DNA of 64,000 nt from assembly GCF_019449565.1 (NCBI RefSeq), contig NZ_JAGRPM010000033.1, positions 1 to 64,000 on the forward strand, given 5' to 3'. Position 1 is the stretch's first letter; every line of letters starts with the position of its first letter. The translations under genes were made by a program, and so were the position numbers. The DNA is from Rhodoblastus sp. GTDB lineage: Bacteria; Pseudomonadota; Alphaproteobacteria; Rhizobiales; Beijerinckiaceae. Positions 35,701-44,155 of this stretch are shown piece by piece. The notes beneath the pieces were generated by a model. The model saw only the letters and a list, made by a program, of their open reading frames with translations. It searched no databases and was not told the origin of the DNA.

Positions 35701-35890
35701 TGACTCGCTGCTCCATTTCCGGGGTGCTGAGGCCGGTATATTGCCAGATCACCGTCACGACCGGGATACGGATTTCAGGGAAAATATCCGCCGGCATGGT
35801 CTTGATGGCGATGCCGCCAAGGAACGCAATCAGCGCCGCGAGTACGTAGAACGTATGCGGAAAGCGCAAGGCGAAACGTACGAGGCCCAT
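32705..35890 (-). CDS. RND-family efflux transporter, inner-membrane subunit
   Basis: 1061 residues with the usual 12 transmembrane helices and two large periplasmic loops. The proton-relay pair is in GILVDDSTVTIEN and the start PADIFPEIRIPVVTVIWQYTGLS is typical of the HAE1/MdtBC-like group. The C-terminal half has MVVNYQNFGDPLVVILALP and PSLMGAIMAVGVASANSILLVTFAREQQ. It exports hydrophobic compounds by proton antiport; the substrate is unknown. It is first in a two-gene operon with the adaptor, and no outer-membrane factor or regulator gene is adjacent. It starts 154 bases from the divergent lytic transglycosylase. Confidence 0.93.
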   Translation of the reverse strand: MGLVRFALRFPHTFYVLAALIAFLGGIAIKTMPADIFPEIRIPVVTVIWQYTGLSTPEMEQRVTTYSQFAISSNVNGVKNMEAQTLNGLSVQKIYFQPDVNIDLAISQIIAATNFIRVLMPPGIQAPVVVQFNASSVPVLQLSLTSDSMSEQQLYDYGIYRVRQGLAPVPGVTLPTPSGGKYRQIMVDIDPDKLAARGLTPSDVVTAVNAQNLTLPSGAAKLGDTQYVVRTNATPASIAELNDIPIKTVNGAMVFVRDIGQVHDGWLVQQNVVREDGKRSVLLSVIKNGNASTLDVVNGVRNALKTLRAAAPPGLKIGELLDQSVFVREAVDGVIREGLIAGALTAAMILLFLRSWRSTLVVMVSIPLSILASLVVLSALGHTLNTMTLGGLALAVGILVDDSTVTIENTHRLLTEEKKPLPYATLHGAAGIAVPTLVSTIAICCVFTSVVFLDGPAKFLFTPLGLAVVFAMLASYALSRTLTPIMIGLLLRHEKHDDEDPSGFFGRISAGFERGFEHMRESYVELLQSLLAHRVVIPVVIVVILGLAGLMFSLVGRDFFPLIDGGQIQLHVRAPAATRIEATEALFQQVEDKIREIIPEKDRERIVDNIGLPARSYNLAFTDGSTIGVNDGVIVVALKEGHAPTQDYINKLRLALRQDFPQAMFYFQAADMVTQILNFGLPAQIDIRTVGYDRANNLAVAKEIRDRLGAAPGFADVHLQQETDAPSLLASIDRARAQQLGLNANTIATNLNIALSSSVQVSPNFWTDPSSGIPYFFAVQAPERRIASLDDIKNIPVSASLNGNGGAPVPGLMSNVATFTRGATPTNANQSNIQPVYEIYASLQGIDLGTASREIDKVVAELTPKLKPGNRIEVVGQIQSMRDSFRNLGIGLLFAAVLVYFLMVVNYQNFGDPLVVILALPATFCGILTMLFVTGSTLNVPSLMGAIMAVGVASANSILLVTFAREQQLDGATSFQAAVQAGHTRIRPVLMTAAAMIVGMIPMAIGGPGEEQNAVLARAVIGGLLFATPTTLLIVPYLFAVLRRGNDGKPAHGVFPEAELV

Positions 35891-36044
35891 GAAACGCCCA
35901 ATCTTTTTACAGAAGCGCCGCGAGACGCCGGCCGCGAAGGCGTCGCCGGACGTTTTTCACGCGCGAAAATCAAGTCCCCAAAATCGGCCTTTTTTAGCGC
36001 ATTTGACAGGGGCCTTGCCTGCAAGCCGAATTTTGCGTTCGCGC

Positions 36045-36917
36045 ATGCGAAAGATGGCGTCCGGCATTGGCGCGGCCGCCTTGCTGGCGACAAGCGCGGG
36101 CCTGGCGGCGGTTGACGGCCAGCCCGAGGGGCAGGCCGGGGGGCAGGCTTCGAGCGGCTTGCGCGGCGAAGTCTGCCGGATGATCGAGCAGGCCGCCGCC
36201 GCGCACAAGCTGCCGCCGGCCTTTCTCACCCGGCTGATCTGGCGCGAGAGCAGCTTCCGCTCGCACGTCATCAGCCCTGCGGGCGCGCAGGGAATCGCCC
36301 AATTCATGCCCGGCACGGCGGCGGAGCGCGGCCTAAGCGATCCCTTCGACCCCGAACAGGCCATTCCCAAGGCCGCCGAATTCCTCGCCGAATTGCGGCT
36401 GCGCTTCGGCAATCTTGGGCTGGCGGCGGCCGCTTATAATGGCGGGCCGAATCGGGTCGCGAACTGGCTCGCGGGCAGCGGGGGGCTGCCCTTCGAGACT
36501 CAAACCTATGTCGAACTCGTCACCCGCCACGCGGCGGAGGACTGGCGCGACGGCGCGGCGGCCGCCAAGCTCGACGCCGAACTCGCGCAGCCGGCGACCT
36601 GCGCCGCCACGGCGGAGGCGATCAACGCCCGCGAGCCGCAGCAATTCGCGGGTTCGACCCTCACCGCGCCCTGGGGCGTGCAGCTCGCCGGCTCCTTCAA
36701 TAAAAGGGCGGCGCTGGCGGCTTACCAGCGGGCGCATCGGCAATTCGCCGGGCTTTTGGGCGATGGCGAGCCGATGGTGATCGGCAAGCGCGCGCCCGGG
36801 CGCGGCTTCGCCCGATTCTGGCGTGTGCGGGCTCCCGCCCAGACCCGTGGCGCCGCCCAGGCGCTCTGCACGGCGATCGAGCGGGCTGGCGGCGCCTGCG
36901 CAGTGTTGAAAACATGA
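36045..36917 (+). CDS. Lytic transglycosylase (SLT domain) with SPOR-like C-terminus
   Basis: 290 residues from the ATG at 36045, giving a short signal peptide (MRKMASGIGAAALLATSAG). The SLT domain has its catalytic Glu in LIWRESSFRSHVISPAGAQG, then IAQFMPGTA and AYNGGPNRV. It cleaves peptidoglycan glycan strands to anhydromuropeptides. The last ~80 residues (WGVQLAGSFNKRAALAAYQR to RAGGACAV) look like a SPOR domain, which would bring the enzyme to denuded glycan at the division site. The frame is open 52 codons further upstream but that part has no signal-like start. It lies next to an L,D-transpeptidase gene in the same direction. Confidence 0.87.
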   Translation: MRKMASGIGAAALLATSAGLAAVDGQPEGQAGGQASSGLRGEVCRMIEQAAAAHKLPPAFLTRLIWRESSFRSHVISPAGAQGIAQFMPGTAAERGLSDPFDPEQAIPKAAEFLAELRLRFGNLGLAAAAYNGGPNRVANWLAGSGGLPFETQTYVELVTRHAAEDWRDGAAAAKLDAELAQPATCAATAEAINAREPQQFAGSTLTAPWGVQLAGSFNKRAALAAYQRAHRQFAGLLGDGEPMVIGKRAPGRGFARFWRVRAPAQTRGAAQALCTAIERAGGACAVLKT

Positions 36918-37068
36918 TACACTACTGACACAGAAGGCGCCGGGAGCAGTCTATCTTTGCAGGAACAGCCTTTACAAAGGCGGTTGCGTTTCGCAAATAA
37001 GATCGAGCTGTTTCGGCGCGGCCAAATGATGCTCAAGTCTTTGGCGCCCGTGCGAGGATTGGACCGCC

Positions 37069-37986
37069 ATGTCCCCGATATCGAATTTCCGTACCGCCCT
37101 GCTGGCCGGCCTGCTTCTGGCCGCGCCGCAGGCGCAGGCCCAGCTGTTCTGGTTCGCCCAGCCGGACCCGGCGCCGCAGCCGCAGCAGCGCGCCAAGCCC
37201 AATGCGCAGCAACAACAGCGGCAGCGCCAGCCACAGCAGCAGGTCCAGCAGCAGCAGGCCCAGCCCCAGCAGCAGGCGCACCAGGAGCAGCAGTGGTTCT
37301 GGGGCCAGCCGCAGTCCGAACCGCAGCAGCCCCGTCCGCAGGTCGCCCGCCAGCGCCTGCCGGAGGACGATCGCGGCGCGGTTGTTGATCTCGCTTCACG
37401 CAATTCCCTGCTCGACGGCGGCGCCTATCGCCGCTCGGGAGCGGTCTCTGGCGCGGCCGCCAGCGCCGTGCTGCCGCCTGACGCCGATCCGAACTACTCC
37501 ACTCCGGTGAATTACGATCCGGATGTGAATTACAAATTCAAGACGCAGAAGGAAGTCGCCGATACGACCGGCCAGCCGGCGGGCACGATCACCATCAGCA
37601 CGGCCAAGCGCAAGCTTTTCCTCTCGATGGGCGATGGCAAGGCGATGGAATACAGCATCGGCGTCGGCAAGCAGGGCTTCGCCTGGAAGGGCGACGCCAT
37701 GGTCGGCCGCAAATCCTATTGGCCGGGCTGGACGCCGCCGCCTGAAATGCTCGAGCGCCGCCCCGACCTGCCGGAACATATGGACGGCAGCCTCGCCAAT
37801 CCGCTCGGCGCCCGCGCGCTTTATCTCTTCCAGGGCAACAAGGACACCTTGTTCCGCATCCACGGCACCAACGAGCCGAATTCGATCGGCCATGCGGTGT
37901 CGTCCGGCTGCATCCGCATGCATAACGCCGATGTGATCGACCTTTACGGCCGCGTCAGCAAGGGCGCCCGCGTCGTCGTGATGTAA
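37069..37986 (+). CDS. L,D-transpeptidase (YkuD domain) with Gln-rich linker
   Basis: 305 residues. A signal peptide ([21 protein letters not shown]) is followed by a linker of about 70 residues dominated by Gln and Pro. The catalytic YkuD domain is C-terminal with the [10 protein letters not shown] motif and catalytic Cys in SSGCIRM. Enzymes of this type make 3-3 cross-links in peptidoglycan or attach outer-membrane proteins to it, important in Hyphomicrobiales with polar growth. GAGGA precedes the ATG. A good terminator follows. The Gln-rich linker is longer than in most relatives and built of near-repeats of CAG codons, so its length may vary between strains. Confidence 0.93.
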   Translation: MSPISNFRTALLAGLLLAAPQAQAQLFWFAQPDPAPQPQQRAKPNAQQQQRQRQPQQQVQQQQAQPQQQAHQEQQWFWGQPQSEPQQPRPQVARQRLPEDDRGAVVDLASRNSLLDGGAYRRSGAVSGAAASAVLPPDADPNYSTPVNYDPDVNYKFKTQKEVADTTGQPAGTITISTAKRKLFLSMGDGKAMEYSIGVGKQGFAWKGDAMVGRKSYWPGWTPPPEMLERRPDLPEHMDGSLANPLGARALYLFQGNKDTLFRIHGTNEPNSIGHAVSSGCIRMHNADVIDLYGRVSKGARVVVM

Positions 37987-38012
37987 GCGAGATCGCCCCA
38001 CTAAGGCCTGAC

Positions 38013-38042
38013 AGGCGCGTCGGAGAACCGGCGCGCCTTTTT
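38013..38042 (+). terminator. Rho-independent terminator of the L,D-transpeptidase gene
   Basis: An 11-bp stem (38013-38023 with 38028-38038, one G-T pair) with an AGAA loop is followed by a T-rich run. It starts 27 bases after the stop codon. Confidence 0.85.
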
Positions 38043-38274
38043 CTTTTTCCGCGCGGCGTCGGCGCCCGGAGCGAAATATTTGGAACCGCTCAAAAAAGAG
38101 ACGAAAAGACGCGGAACTTTTCGTCGCGATACAGCTTTAGTTGAACAACGAATGGCGGTCGCCCGCGCGCCTCGTCCAGGCGATCCGACCGAAAACATCC
38201 GGGACGCAGCTCGGCTGGAAGAAGCCGATGTCGTCGAAGCGACGAGGCGATGCTCAGGAAAATGGAGCAACGCC

Positions 38275-38679
38275 ATGTGTGATTACTCTTTGGAATCCTA
38301 TCAATCGCGGGCGGCGCGCGAAGGCGAGGTCTATGTCACTTCGCGCTTCCCGAGCGGTTCGATTGGCCTGGTGGCCCCCGAGGATCGCGAGATCGCGGTC
38401 TGCATCAGCTGCGGAGCCCGTCTGACTCTTGAAAACCTGTCGGAAGAAACCCGGAAGACTTTTGGTGTGAACGAGGCCGAAAAAGTCGCTTTCGTTCATC
38501 TTCGGGAAGGTCTGTATCGGGATGGCGTCGAATTCGCCAATGGGCTTCGCGTCGCCTTGAACAGGCTCGGCGTCGGCGTTCTGATAAGCCTGGCCGATAT
38601 CGAGCGCGAGACTCCCCGCCGCGAACAGGAACAGGCGCCTGCCGCCGCGCGTACCGTCGAGCTCGAACCGGCGGAATGA
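38275..38679 (+). CDS. Conserved hypothetical protein, MCDYS-type
   Basis: 134 residues from the ATG at 38275, which has GGAG 8 bases upstream. The N-terminus MCDYSLESYQSRAAREGEVY matches a small protein family that I remember from other alphaproteobacteria, where MCDYSL is nearly invariant. Two further cysteines lie in VCISCGARL. The rest is a short beta-rich domain followed by an Arg/Glu/Ala-rich tail. No function is known to me. The region before it (38045-38274) is open in frame but lacks coding character. The stop is back to back with the convergent hydrolase gene. Confidence 0.75.
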   Translation: MCDYSLESYQSRAAREGEVYVTSRFPSGSIGLVAPEDREIAVCISCGARLTLENLSEETRKTFGVNEAEKVAFVHLREGLYRDGVEFANGLRVALNRLGVGVLISLADIERETPRREQEQAPAAARTVELEPAE

Positions 38680-39924
38680 TCAGCCGGATTTGAGACGATA
38701 GAAAATATGCCGGCCGATTGTGTCGGTCTTCTTGAGCGACCGCGCCCAGCGCGGTCGCACATAATTTGCGTGATAATGCGTTGAGCCCCCGACGTCGGCG
38801 AGCCACGTCCTGCCTTCCAGCACCTCATTGGCGACGCGCGTCGCCTGCGCCCAGGACTCCCCCTCTGTAATGCGCAGCGATTTGCCCTCGCAGGCGAAGG
38901 AGAACTGGCAGGCGCGGTAATGGCTGCGGTTCTGGAACACCACGCCGCAAATGGTCGAGGGATAGAGCCCCGACGTCATGCGGTTGAGAATGACCTGCGC
39001 GACGGCGGACTGCCCCTCGACAGGTTCGCTGCGCGCCTCGAAATAGATGGCCTGGGCGAGGCAGCGTTTTTCCGCATCCGCGCGTTCCGGAGCCAGCAAA
39101 GCCAGATAACCGCGTTTTTCATCAATTTTGACCGCCGGTCCGCGCCTCGTGGGCGCCAACGAGGCGAGATTGGCCTCGACGGGGGTTTGATCCGCCGCGA
39201 AGGGCGTGCTGGAGGCGAGAGCGGCGGCGCGCGGGACGGCGGGACTGGCGCCCTGGGCGATCCGCTCGGCCAGCGCCGCCGGGCGCATGGTGAGGGGGGC
39301 CCCTGCGCCGGCGGAAGGCGAGGAGCCGCCGCCGCTTGGCTCGGTCACGGGCGTTTCGCCATCCTGCCACGCTTCAAAACTGGCGACGGAATCGGGGCCG
39401 GGCGCGTCGCCCTCGCTGGGCGTGAAGGTCGAGGCCAGGCCGCTTTCGTCCTGGCTGAAGGTCAGGATATTGCTGCGCATCCGGGTGAGCGCGTCCTGCT
39501 GGCGCAGTCGTCCGTCGATGGTGGGGCGCAAGCCGACGACAGGGTCGCCCTTGTGGCGGCGGTCGATCTCCGGAAAGGCGGCGGCGCCTTTCTTCAAATC
39601 CTGGCGCGGCTCGATTTCCTCTTCCGGCTGGCCGTTAAGCTGGTCCGGGCCGCCGATGATAAGACGGGCCTCGCGCAGCAGCCCTCGCCCCGAGCGTTCG
39701 CCGAATGAAGCCGCGAAAAATTGCGGCGGCGGGGCGAGATCGGCGGGAAAGACGGCGGCGCTTTTCGAGGAGAGCGGCGCCAGCGAGGCGCCGGCGGGGA
39801 CTTCCTGCCCCGCGTCGGCGATGGAGGCCGCCAGCAGGCCGGCGCCGAGGACCCAGGGCGCAACGACGCCCATCGCCCAATTGAAATGCGCCTGACGCCG
39901 CGCCTTCCGCATACGCGTTCCCAT
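38680..39924 (-). CDS. SleB/CwlJ-type cell wall hydrolase (Hydrolase_2)
   Basis: About 414 residues. The N-terminus has one hydrophobic segment (AMGVVAPWVLGAGLLAASIA), followed by a poorly conserved linker of about 230 residues rich in Ala, Pro and Gly. The C-terminal catalytic domain has the family pattern CLAQAIYFEARSEPVEGQSA with its catalytic Glu, AVAQVILNRM, and CQFSFACEG. This domain hydrolyses peptidoglycan. ATG 39922-39924 was chosen; an in-frame TTG is three codons upstream. Together with the two preceding wall enzymes this makes a stretch of peptidoglycan-related genes, not one operon because orientations differ. Confidence 0.87.
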   Translation of the reverse strand: MGTRMRKARRQAHFNWAMGVVAPWVLGAGLLAASIADAGQEVPAGASLAPLSSKSAAVFPADLAPPPQFFAASFGERSGRGLLREARLIIGGPDQLNGQPEEEIEPRQDLKKGAAAFPEIDRRHKGDPVVGLRPTIDGRLRQQDALTRMRSNILTFSQDESGLASTFTPSEGDAPGPDSVASFEAWQDGETPVTEPSGGGSSPSAGAGAPLTMRPAALAERIAQGASPAVPRAAALASSTPFAADQTPVEANLASLAPTRRGPAVKIDEKRGYLALLAPERADAEKRCLAQAIYFEARSEPVEGQSAVAQVILNRMTSGLYPSTICGVVFQNRSHYRACQFSFACEGKSLRITEGESWAQATRVANEVLEGRTWLADVGGSTHYHANYVRPRWARSLKKTDTIGRHIFYRLKSG

Positions 39925-40093
39925 GCTCGACAACGGAGCGGCGGCGCCGCTTCACAAACGCCCGTCACGACGCAACAGCGCGCGAAAGGTTTTATGGTTA
40001 TCGCCTGTTAGCCTTGAGAGCGCGTTACCGGGGGCGGTGCGGCGCACGTCTCGATTTGGGACCGGGCGCCGCACCCGGCTTGCGACATTGGCG

Positions 40094-40143
40094 CCCTTCT
40101 CCCCTCGCGGGAGAAGGTGGCGCGAAGCGCCGGATGAGGGGGA
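40094..40143 (+). repeat. Left inverted repeat of the DUF559 cassette
   Basis: Each arm is itself made of two hairpins: TTCTCCC/GGGAGAA around CTCGC (40097-40115) and GGCGC/GCGCC around GAA (40119-40131). I recall repeats of this kind as widespread multi-copy elements in Hyphomicrobiales genomes. Confidence 0.9.
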
Positions 40144-40149
40144 AGGCGC

Positions 40150-40503
40150 TCACCCCAACAAACCGCAACGCGCCAAAACCGTATCTTCAATCATTCGGGG
40201 ACGTGCCAAAATATCGGCATTCCAAAACCGCAGAACCTGAAAACCCTGGCTTTCCAGAAACGCGTCACGCTTGGCGTCGCGGAGGCTTTCCGCATGTTGC
40301 GATCCGTCCGCCTCAACAATGAGGCGATGCGCGAAACAGACGAAATCCGCGATATAGGGCGGAATCGGCGCTTGCCGGCGGAATTTCAGTTGTGACAGGC
40401 GGCGGGCGCGCAAAATGCGCCAGAGTGCGGCTTCAGCGTCGGTCGGCTGGCGCCGCATTTTTCGGGCGTGGGAGAGGAGATTGGACGTGTCTTTTTGCGG
40501 CAA
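40150..40503 (-). CDS. DUF559 endonuclease-like protein
   Basis: 117 residues. The DUF559 family is related to Vsr/MutH-type PD-(D/E)XK nucleases. Key residues are visible: YIADFVCFAHRLIVEADGSQ, where Asp and the later Glu-x-Asp form the likely catalytic centre, and RDAFLESQGFQVLRFWN near the C-terminus. The N-terminal helix ARKMRRQPTDAEAALWRILR is the standard family start. The length is complete. The only upstream sequence before the right inverted repeat is 7 bases, so promoter and ribosome site must lie inside the repeat. Base composition is less GC-rich than the neighbours. The biological target is unknown for the family. Confidence 0.9.
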   Translation of the reverse strand: MPQKDTSNLLSHARKMRRQPTDAEAALWRILRARRLSQLKFRRQAPIPPYIADFVCFAHRLIVEADGSQHAESLRDAKRDAFLESQGFQVLRFWNADILARPRMIEDTVLARCGLLG

Positions 40504-40510
40504 GGGCGCG

Positions 40511-40560
40511 TCCCCCTCATCCGGCGCTTCGCGCCACCTCCTCCCGCGAGGGGAGAAGGG
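40511..40560 (-). repeat. Right inverted repeat of the DUF559 cassette
   Basis: Reverse complement of the left arm with a single base difference (A to G in the first hairpin). It ends 24 bases before the glyS stop codon, so it also forms the first strong hairpin after glyS transcription. Confidence 0.9.
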
Positions 40561-40583
40561 AGCTGGCGATCGGGGTGGCCGCC

Positions 40584-42857
40584 TTACGCGCCGCCGATTT
40601 TGGAGAAATCCGCGACCAGATGGATGGCGCGGCGCAGTTGGGCCAGCAGTTGCAGGCGGTTGCGGCGCAGGTCCGCGTTTTCGGAATTGACCGTGACCTT
40701 GTCGAAAAAGCCGTCCACGGGCGCGCGGAGTTTTGATAGCGCGTGCATGGCGCCTTCGAAATCTTCGGCCTTCAGCGCCTCGCCGGCCTCGCGCTCGGCG
40801 CGGTCGAGCGCGGCGGCCAGGACATGCTCCTCATGCTCGATGCGCAGATTGGCTTCGGGATGTTTTTCGAAGGCGCCGGCGCCGTCCTTCTTTTCCTCGG
40901 CCTTGAGAATATTGCCCGCGCGTTTGTAGCCCGCGAGCAGGCTGGCGCCGTCCTCGGTCTTGAGGAAATTTTCCAACGCATTGATGCGGGATACGATCAT
41001 GACCAGGTCATCTTCTCCCAAAGCGAAAACCGCGTCGAGCAAATCGTGACGCGCGCCGCGGTCGCGGAGATAAACTTTGAGGCGGTCTGCAAAAAATGTG
41101 AGCAAATCCGCCGCTCGATTGATAACCTCTTGACCTTGGTCCAATGTTCGCTCGCGGTGACCACGCAGCGTCTCCATCGAAAACCGTTGTGTGGCATCTG
41201 CTGACGCAAGGCTTGCGTCAGCAGATGAGTTGATGTCCTTAATGATGTTGCCTAGCTCATGTACCTTCGCTTGGGCGAAGTAGGGCAAAATCATTTTTCC
41301 GATTTCATGCCCTAACCGAATGCGGAGATTGTTTTCCAATATAATCCGGATCATGCCCAGCGCAGCGCGGCGCAGTGCAAACGGGTCTTTCGAGCCGGTC
41401 GGCTTTTCGTCAATCGCCCAGAACCCAACCAGCGTGTCGAGCTTGTCAGCCAAAGCGACCGCAATGCTGACTGGCGCAGCGGGGATCAGATCGTTCGGGC
41501 CCTGCGGCTTGTAATGATCCTCGATGGCGACGGCGACGGCGCCGTCCTCGCCCTGCAGTTCAGCATAGGTGCGGCCCATCAGGCCCTGCACTTCGGGGAA
41601 TTCGCCGACCACTTCCGTCACCAGATCGGCCTTGGCCAGTTCCGCCGCGCGCGCCGCCTGGTCGGGATCGGCGCCCACTTTCGGGGCCATTTCGCGCGCC
41701 AGAGCCATGATGCGGTTCACGCGCTCGCCCTGCGTCCCCAGCTTCTGGTGGAACACGATGTTCAGCGCGCGCAGTTTGGCGAGGCGCTGGTCGAGTGGCT
41801 TGCCCTTGTCGGCATAGTCCGGCAGCGGACCCTGATCGGTTTTCCAGAAATAGAGCGCGTCCGAGAGGCGGGCGCGCACGACTCGGCCATTGCCGGCCGC
41901 GATGGCCTTGCCGCCGTCGCTGGCGATCACATTCGACACCAGCAGGAACTTGTTGGCCAGCTTGCCCGTCTCGGGATCGCGCAGAACAAAGCATTTCTGG
42001 TTGGCGCGGATGGTGGCGCGGATCACTTCGCCCGGAATGTCCAGAAAGCTCGCGTCGAATTCGCCCATCAGCACGACCGGCCATTCGACCAGTCCGGCAA
42101 CCTCATGCAGCAGGCCTTCGTCCTCGACCAGCTCCAGCCCCTGCGCGAAGGCGAGGTCCTTGCAGTCATGGAGGATGATGTCGCGCCGCCGCGCCGGGTC
42201 GAGCACGACCTTGGCGGCGCCAAGCGCGGTCAGATAATCGTCAAAACGGCGCACCTTGATCGCCTGCGGCGCCATGAAGCGATGGCCGTAGGTGGTGTTG
42301 CCGGCCTTAATGCCGCCGATCTCGAACGGGACGATTTCCGGCTCTTCCGTCTCTGGCCCGAAGGTGGCGACAATGGCGTGCAGCGGACGCACCCAGCGCA
42401 GGCAATTCGGCTCGGCCGAATGCGCGCCCCAGCGCATGGCCTTGGGCCAGGGGAAGTTCCGGATGATCGCGGGCAGGATCTCGGCCAGCACGTCGAGCGT
42501 CGCCGCGCCCGCGCGCTCGATCACGGCGAGATAAAACTGGCCGCCCTTCTTGTCCGTTTCGATCCAGGCTTGATCCAAAGACGCGAGCCCGGCGCTCTTC
42601 AAGAAGCCCTGCACGGCGGCCTCGGGCGCGCCGACGCGCGGGCCCTTCTTCTCCTCGCGCTGGTCGGGCTGGCGCACGGGCAGGCCGACAATATTCAAGG
42701 TCAGCCGGCGCGGCGTGACATAGCTTTCCGCCGCCTCATAGGTCAGGCCGCGCTCGACCAGCGCGTCGGTGACGAGCTTCTTCAGGTCGGCGGCGGCCTG
42801 AGCCTGCATCCGGGCCGGTATTTCCTCGGAGAAGAGTTCGAGCAGAAGATCGGACAT
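40584..42857 (-). CDS. glyS: Glycyl-tRNA synthetase beta subunit
   Basis: 757 residues. The start ([19 protein letters not shown]) is the standard beta-subunit N-terminus, and the body continues with [22 protein letters not shown] and [26 protein letters not shown]. The C-terminal anticodon-binding helical domain includes [22 protein letters not shown] and [18 protein letters not shown]. With GlyQ it forms the alpha2beta2 enzyme that charges tRNA-Gly. It follows glyQ by 40 bases. The stretch of about residues 520-590 ([18 protein letters not shown]) is less GC-rich than the rest and contains a perfect DNA palindrome (41195-41227), suggesting an insertion in a variable loop. Confidence 0.96.
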   Translation of the reverse strand: MSDLLLELFSEEIPARMQAQAAADLKKLVTDALVERGLTYEAAESYVTPRRLTLNIVGLPVRQPDQREEKKGPRVGAPEAAVQGFLKSAGLASLDQAWIETDKKGGQFYLAVIERAGAATLDVLAEILPAIIRNFPWPKAMRWGAHSAEPNCLRWVRPLHAIVATFGPETEEPEIVPFEIGGIKAGNTTYGHRFMAPQAIKVRRFDDYLTALGAAKVVLDPARRRDIILHDCKDLAFAQGLELVEDEGLLHEVAGLVEWPVVLMGEFDASFLDIPGEVIRATIRANQKCFVLRDPETGKLANKFLLVSNVIASDGGKAIAAGNGRVVRARLSDALYFWKTDQGPLPDYADKGKPLDQRLAKLRALNIVFHQKLGTQGERVNRIMALAREMAPKVGADPDQAARAAELAKADLVTEVVGEFPEVQGLMGRTYAELQGEDGAVAVAIEDHYKPQGPNDLIPAAPVSIAVALADKLDTLVGFWAIDEKPTGSKDPFALRRAALGMIRIILENNLRIRLGHEIGKMILPYFAQAKVHELGNIIKDINSSADASLASADATQRFSMETLRGHRERTLDQGQEVINRAADLLTFFADRLKVYLRDRGARHDLLDAVFALGEDDLVMIVSRINALENFLKTEDGASLLAGYKRAGNILKAEEKKDGAGAFEKHPEANLRIEHEEHVLAAALDRAEREAGEALKAEDFEGAMHALSKLRAPVDGFFDKVTVNSENADLRRNRLQLLAQLRRAIHLVADFSKIGGA
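41195..41227. repeat. Perfect inverted repeat inside glyS
   Basis: Arms of 15 bases (41195-41209 and 41213-41227) are perfectly complementary around GGC. It is in frame and encodes part of the [11 protein letters not shown] stretch, so glyS stays open. It may be the trace of a short palindromic insertion. Confidence 0.8.
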
Positions 42858-42897
42858 GGTAGACTTTGCAAAAGAGGGAAAGGCGGGCGGGAAAGTC

Positions 42898-43833
42898 TTA
42901 AACTCCCGCGCCTTCGGTTTTCATCCAGGCGGCGCCGCAGGCCTTGGCCAGTTCGCGGACGCGCAAAATATAGCTTTGCCGCTCGGTCACGGAGATCACG
43001 CCGCGCGCATCGAGCAGGTTGAAGGCGTGGCTCGCCTTGATGCACTGGTCATAGGCCGGCAGAACCATCTTGTGATGTTCGTCGTCACCCTGTTCGCCAA
43101 AGGCCAGCAAAGCCTTACATTCTGCCTCGGCGCGCGAAAAATCGCCGAACAGCTTTTCGACATTCGCGGCCTCGAAATTATGGCGCGAATATTCCTGCTC
43201 GGCCTGCAGGAAGACGTCGCCATAGGTGATGCGCTCGTCGCCGTCGAGGCCATTGAAATTCAGGTCATAGACGTTTTCGACGCCCTGTACATACATGGCG
43301 AGGCGTTCAAGCCCATAGGTCAGTTCGCCCGAGACCGGCGCGCATTCCACGCCCGCGACCTGCTGGAAATAGGTGAATTGCGATACTTCCATGCCGTCGC
43401 ACCAGCATTCCCAGCCCAGCCCCCAGGCGCCGAGCGTCGGGCTTTCCCAATCGTCCTCGACGAAGCGGATGTCGTGCAGGGCGGCGTCGACGCCGATGGC
43501 CGCGAGCGACTCCAGGTAAAGCTCCTGAAGATTATCGGGGCTCGGCTTCAGGATGACCTGGTATTGGTAATAATGCTGGAGGCGGTTGGGGTTTTCGCCA
43601 TAGCGCCCGTCCTTGGGGCGGCGCGAGGGCTGCACATAGGCGGCCTTCCAAGGCTTTTTTCCGAGCGAACGCAGGGTCGTGGCGGGATGGAACGTGCCGG
43701 CGCCGACTTCCATGTCATAGGGCTGGAGAATCACCGCGCCTTTCCGGGCCCAGAAATTCTGCAAGGTCAGGATCAGGCCCTGAAAGCTCTTCTTCGGGTC
43801 GAGGGATTGGATGGTCGCTTCGGAGTGGGTCAT
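42898..43833 (-). CDS. glyQ: Glycyl-tRNA synthetase alpha subunit
   Basis: 311 residues from the ATG at 43831-43833 (a GTG codon is directly before it). The start ([20 protein letters not shown]) and the class II motifs ([53 protein letters not shown]) are nearly invariant in GlyQ. It holds the aminoacylation site. The last residues MKTEGAGV match the usual end. It is the first gene of glyQS. Its upstream gap of 322 bases is shared with a divergent exported protein gene. Confidence 0.97.
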   Translation of the reverse strand: MTHSEATIQSLDPKKSFQGLILTLQNFWARKGAVILQPYDMEVGAGTFHPATTLRSLGKKPWKAAYVQPSRRPKDGRYGENPNRLQHYYQYQVILKPSPDNLQELYLESLAAIGVDAALHDIRFVEDDWESPTLGAWGLGWECWCDGMEVSQFTYFQQVAGVECAPVSGELTYGLERLAMYVQGVENVYDLNFNGLDGDERITYGDVFLQAEQEYSRHNFEAANVEKLFGDFSRAEAECKALLAFGEQGDDEHHKMVLPAYDQCIKASHAFNLLDARGVISVTERQSYILRVRELAKACGAAWMKTEGAGV

Positions 43834-44155
43834 CACGCGGCTGGGCTCGTCGGTCTGGGCTCGTCAGTCCTGTCTCACTTGGGCTGGCGGGCGCAACCTA
43901 AAGGGAGGGGCAATGCGGGTCAACACGAGCCGGCCCGGCGCCGGTTTCTAAAATTTTGCTCATTCCGGAACGTCGAGAGTGGGCCAACGTTGCGCTGTCA
44001 GTGGGCGAAAGCCCTGGGCGATTTCCGTTAACTGAGTCCGTGGGTTCAGCGAAGCGAAACCTTGTCCCGGGAACGAAAGCGTGGCCATTGCGTTCAGCAT
44101 TGGTTCAGGGGCGAAGGATTAGGATTTCGCACATCTATTTCCAGGAGGTTTCGCC
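43834..44155. other. Divergent control region between glyQ and the Gly/Trp-rich gene
   Basis: 322 bases without a convincing gene. On the plus strand it contains a perfect EcfG-type promoter (43967-43991). The glyQ promoter must lie on the other strand within the first ~100 bases; I could not assign it. From 43992 to 44155 would be a leader of about 160 bases for the plus-strand gene, ending in a strong AGGAGG ribosome site. Confidence 0.6.
43967..43991 (+). promoter_or_regulatory. EcfG-type stress promoter before the Gly/Trp-rich gene
   Basis: GGAAC (43967-43971), 16 bases, then CGTT (43988-43991): a perfect match to the EcfG consensus, the same spacing as the nepR promoter at 10623-10647. 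It lies 164 bases before the ATG and points toward it. Confidence 0.65.

Larger units (their letters stand above)
40094..40560. mobile_element. Putative minimal cassette: DUF559 gene between 50-bp inverted repeats
   Basis: Two 50-bp inverted repeats (40094-40143 and 40511-40560) match at 49 of 50 positions. They bracket the DUF559 gene with only 6 and 7 bases to spare, giving a 467-bp unit. It sits between the cell wall hydrolase promoter side and the 3' end of glyS. No transposase is present and no convincing target duplication was found; a TGGCG occurs on both sides but is offset by three bases on the right. Whether the unit moves is an inference. Confidence 0.6.

Noticed and set aside
37069..37400. 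CRISPR-like or tandem repeat in the L,D-transpeptidase gene
   Set aside because: The repeating CAG-rich text is codon repetition for a Gln-rich linker with no spacer structure.
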